The notes below the pieces were generated by a model, which had not been told where the DNA came from, searched no databases, and saw only the letters and a list, made by a program, of their open reading frames with translations. DNA of 12,748 nucleotides, taken from positions 1 through 12,748 of the forward strand of contig JAAYAO010000283.1 in assembly GCA_012719335.1 (NCBI GenBank), in the 5' to 3' direction. Numbering within the stretch: position 1 is the stretch's first letter; every line of letters starts with the position of its first letter. The translations under genes were made by a program, and so were the position numbers. Below, piece after piece: positions 12,402 to 12,748 of the stretch. This stretch comes from Propionibacterium sp. Its GTDB lineage: Bacteria > Actinomycetota > Actinomycetes > Propionibacteriales > Propionibacteriaceae.

Positions 12402-12413
12402 GCCCGGCTCAGT
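12397..12413. terminator. Perfect palindrome containing both stop codons of the convergent genes
   Basis: ACTGAGC (12397-12403), CCG, GCTCAGT (12407-12413). The hydrolase TGA (12399-12401) is in the left arm and the opposing TGA (12409-12411 on the minus strand) in the right arm. The design repeats that of the hairpin at 4397-4421. The stem is 7 bp with a tight 3-base loop and no T-tract, so strength as a terminator is uncertain. Confidence 0.45.
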
Positions 12414-12748
12414 ATCCGGGTGGTCGGGTGGGGTAGCCACCCGGGGGAGCCGGCGGATACCCACTCGGGGGTACGTGCGGCCCGGTGGGTGCCAGCAGCC
12501 CGGCCGTCCGAGCATAGGCATTCTGGGCCTTGGTGTCGGCCGCGATCCGGGCCAGGCCCCACAACGCGATCAGGAACCCCACCAGACCGATACCGACCCC
12601 GAGCACGTACCCGCCGACCTGCCAGTCCGAGACCGGCTCGGTGTAGACCCGGAACAACTGTGACAGCACCAGCACCACCGGGGCGATGGGTGCGGCGACC
12701 ACGGTGCTGACCACCAGGGTGGTGGTGCCGGCAGTGGGCAGGCCGCCG
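12409..12748 (-). CDS. C-terminal part of a small membrane protein with a Pro/Gly/Tyr-rich tail, partial
   Basis: The frame is open from the window edge for 112 residues to a TGA at 12409-12411. Two hydrophobic segments (visible residues about 9-32 and 44-68) predict a two-helix hairpin joined by a short polar loop containing TEPVSDWQ. After a polar stretch (70-87) the end is low complexity, PPSGYPPAPPGGYPTRPPGY. Such tails are common in actinobacterial membrane proteins and may mediate weak protein contacts. I do not recognise the family. The start is not in the window: a GTG at 12714 is possible but lies inside the first helix, so the true start is probably upstream. It converges on the dienelactone hydrolase gene with 7 bp between stops. 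Confidence 0.75.
   Translation of the reverse strand, partial: GGLPTAGTTTLVVSTVVAAPIAPVVLVLSQLFRVYTEPVSDWQVGGYVLGVGIGLVGFLIALWGLARIAADTKAQNAYARTAGLLAPTGPHVPPSGYPPAPPGGYPTRPPGY

Overview
The window is high-GC, gene-dense DNA with short intergenic gaps, GTG as well as ATG starts, and several probable leaderless promoters with a TANNNT -10 box. This points to an actinobacterium. The strongest lineage clue is a pyrophosphate-dependent phosphofructokinase of about 405 residues, the type long known from Propionibacterium. I therefore favour Propionibacteriaceae, but this is inference. I see no phage, insertion sequence, CRISPR array, tRNA or rRNA.

Layout. 1-87 (+): the 3' end of a luciferase-like monooxygenase family oxidoreductase, followed by a 76-bp tandem duplication (50-201) that copies the end of the gene plus an imperfect palindrome. 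230-1237 (-): an unrecognised lipoprotein. 1320-3722 (-): a MalY/PatB-type PLP-dependent C-S lyase followed by the PPi-dependent phosphofructokinase. 3778-4401 (+): YciO, divergent from the lyase. 4417-7316 (-): a short Hsp70-like ATPase followed by a GalT-like HIT-fold protein (DUF4921 type), probably co-transcribed. 7368-8351 (-): pirin. 8537-9034 (+): thiol peroxidase Tpx, divergent from pirin. 9039-9952 (-): a DUF4288 protein translationally coupled (ATGA overlap) to a HAD-fold protein lacking the second motif I aspartate. 10069-11640 (+): an aspartate:alanine exchanger family transporter, perhaps preceded by a six-codon leader ORF. 11682-12401 (+): a dienelactone hydrolase family protein. 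12409-12748 (-): the C-terminal part of a small two-helix membrane protein that runs off the window.

Functionally this is a mixed chromosomal region: central carbon metabolism (PPi-PFK), sulfur amino-acid metabolism (C-S lyase), redox defence (Tpx, possibly pirin), a chaperone-like/nucleotidyltransferase-like pair, and a transporter. No defence, secretion or biosynthetic island is evident. The most interesting points are regulatory or architectural: precisely placed leaderless -10 boxes, tail-to-tail gene pairs whose stop codons lie inside one palindrome, the possible leader peptide, the Hsp70/DUF4921 pair, and the variant HAD active site.
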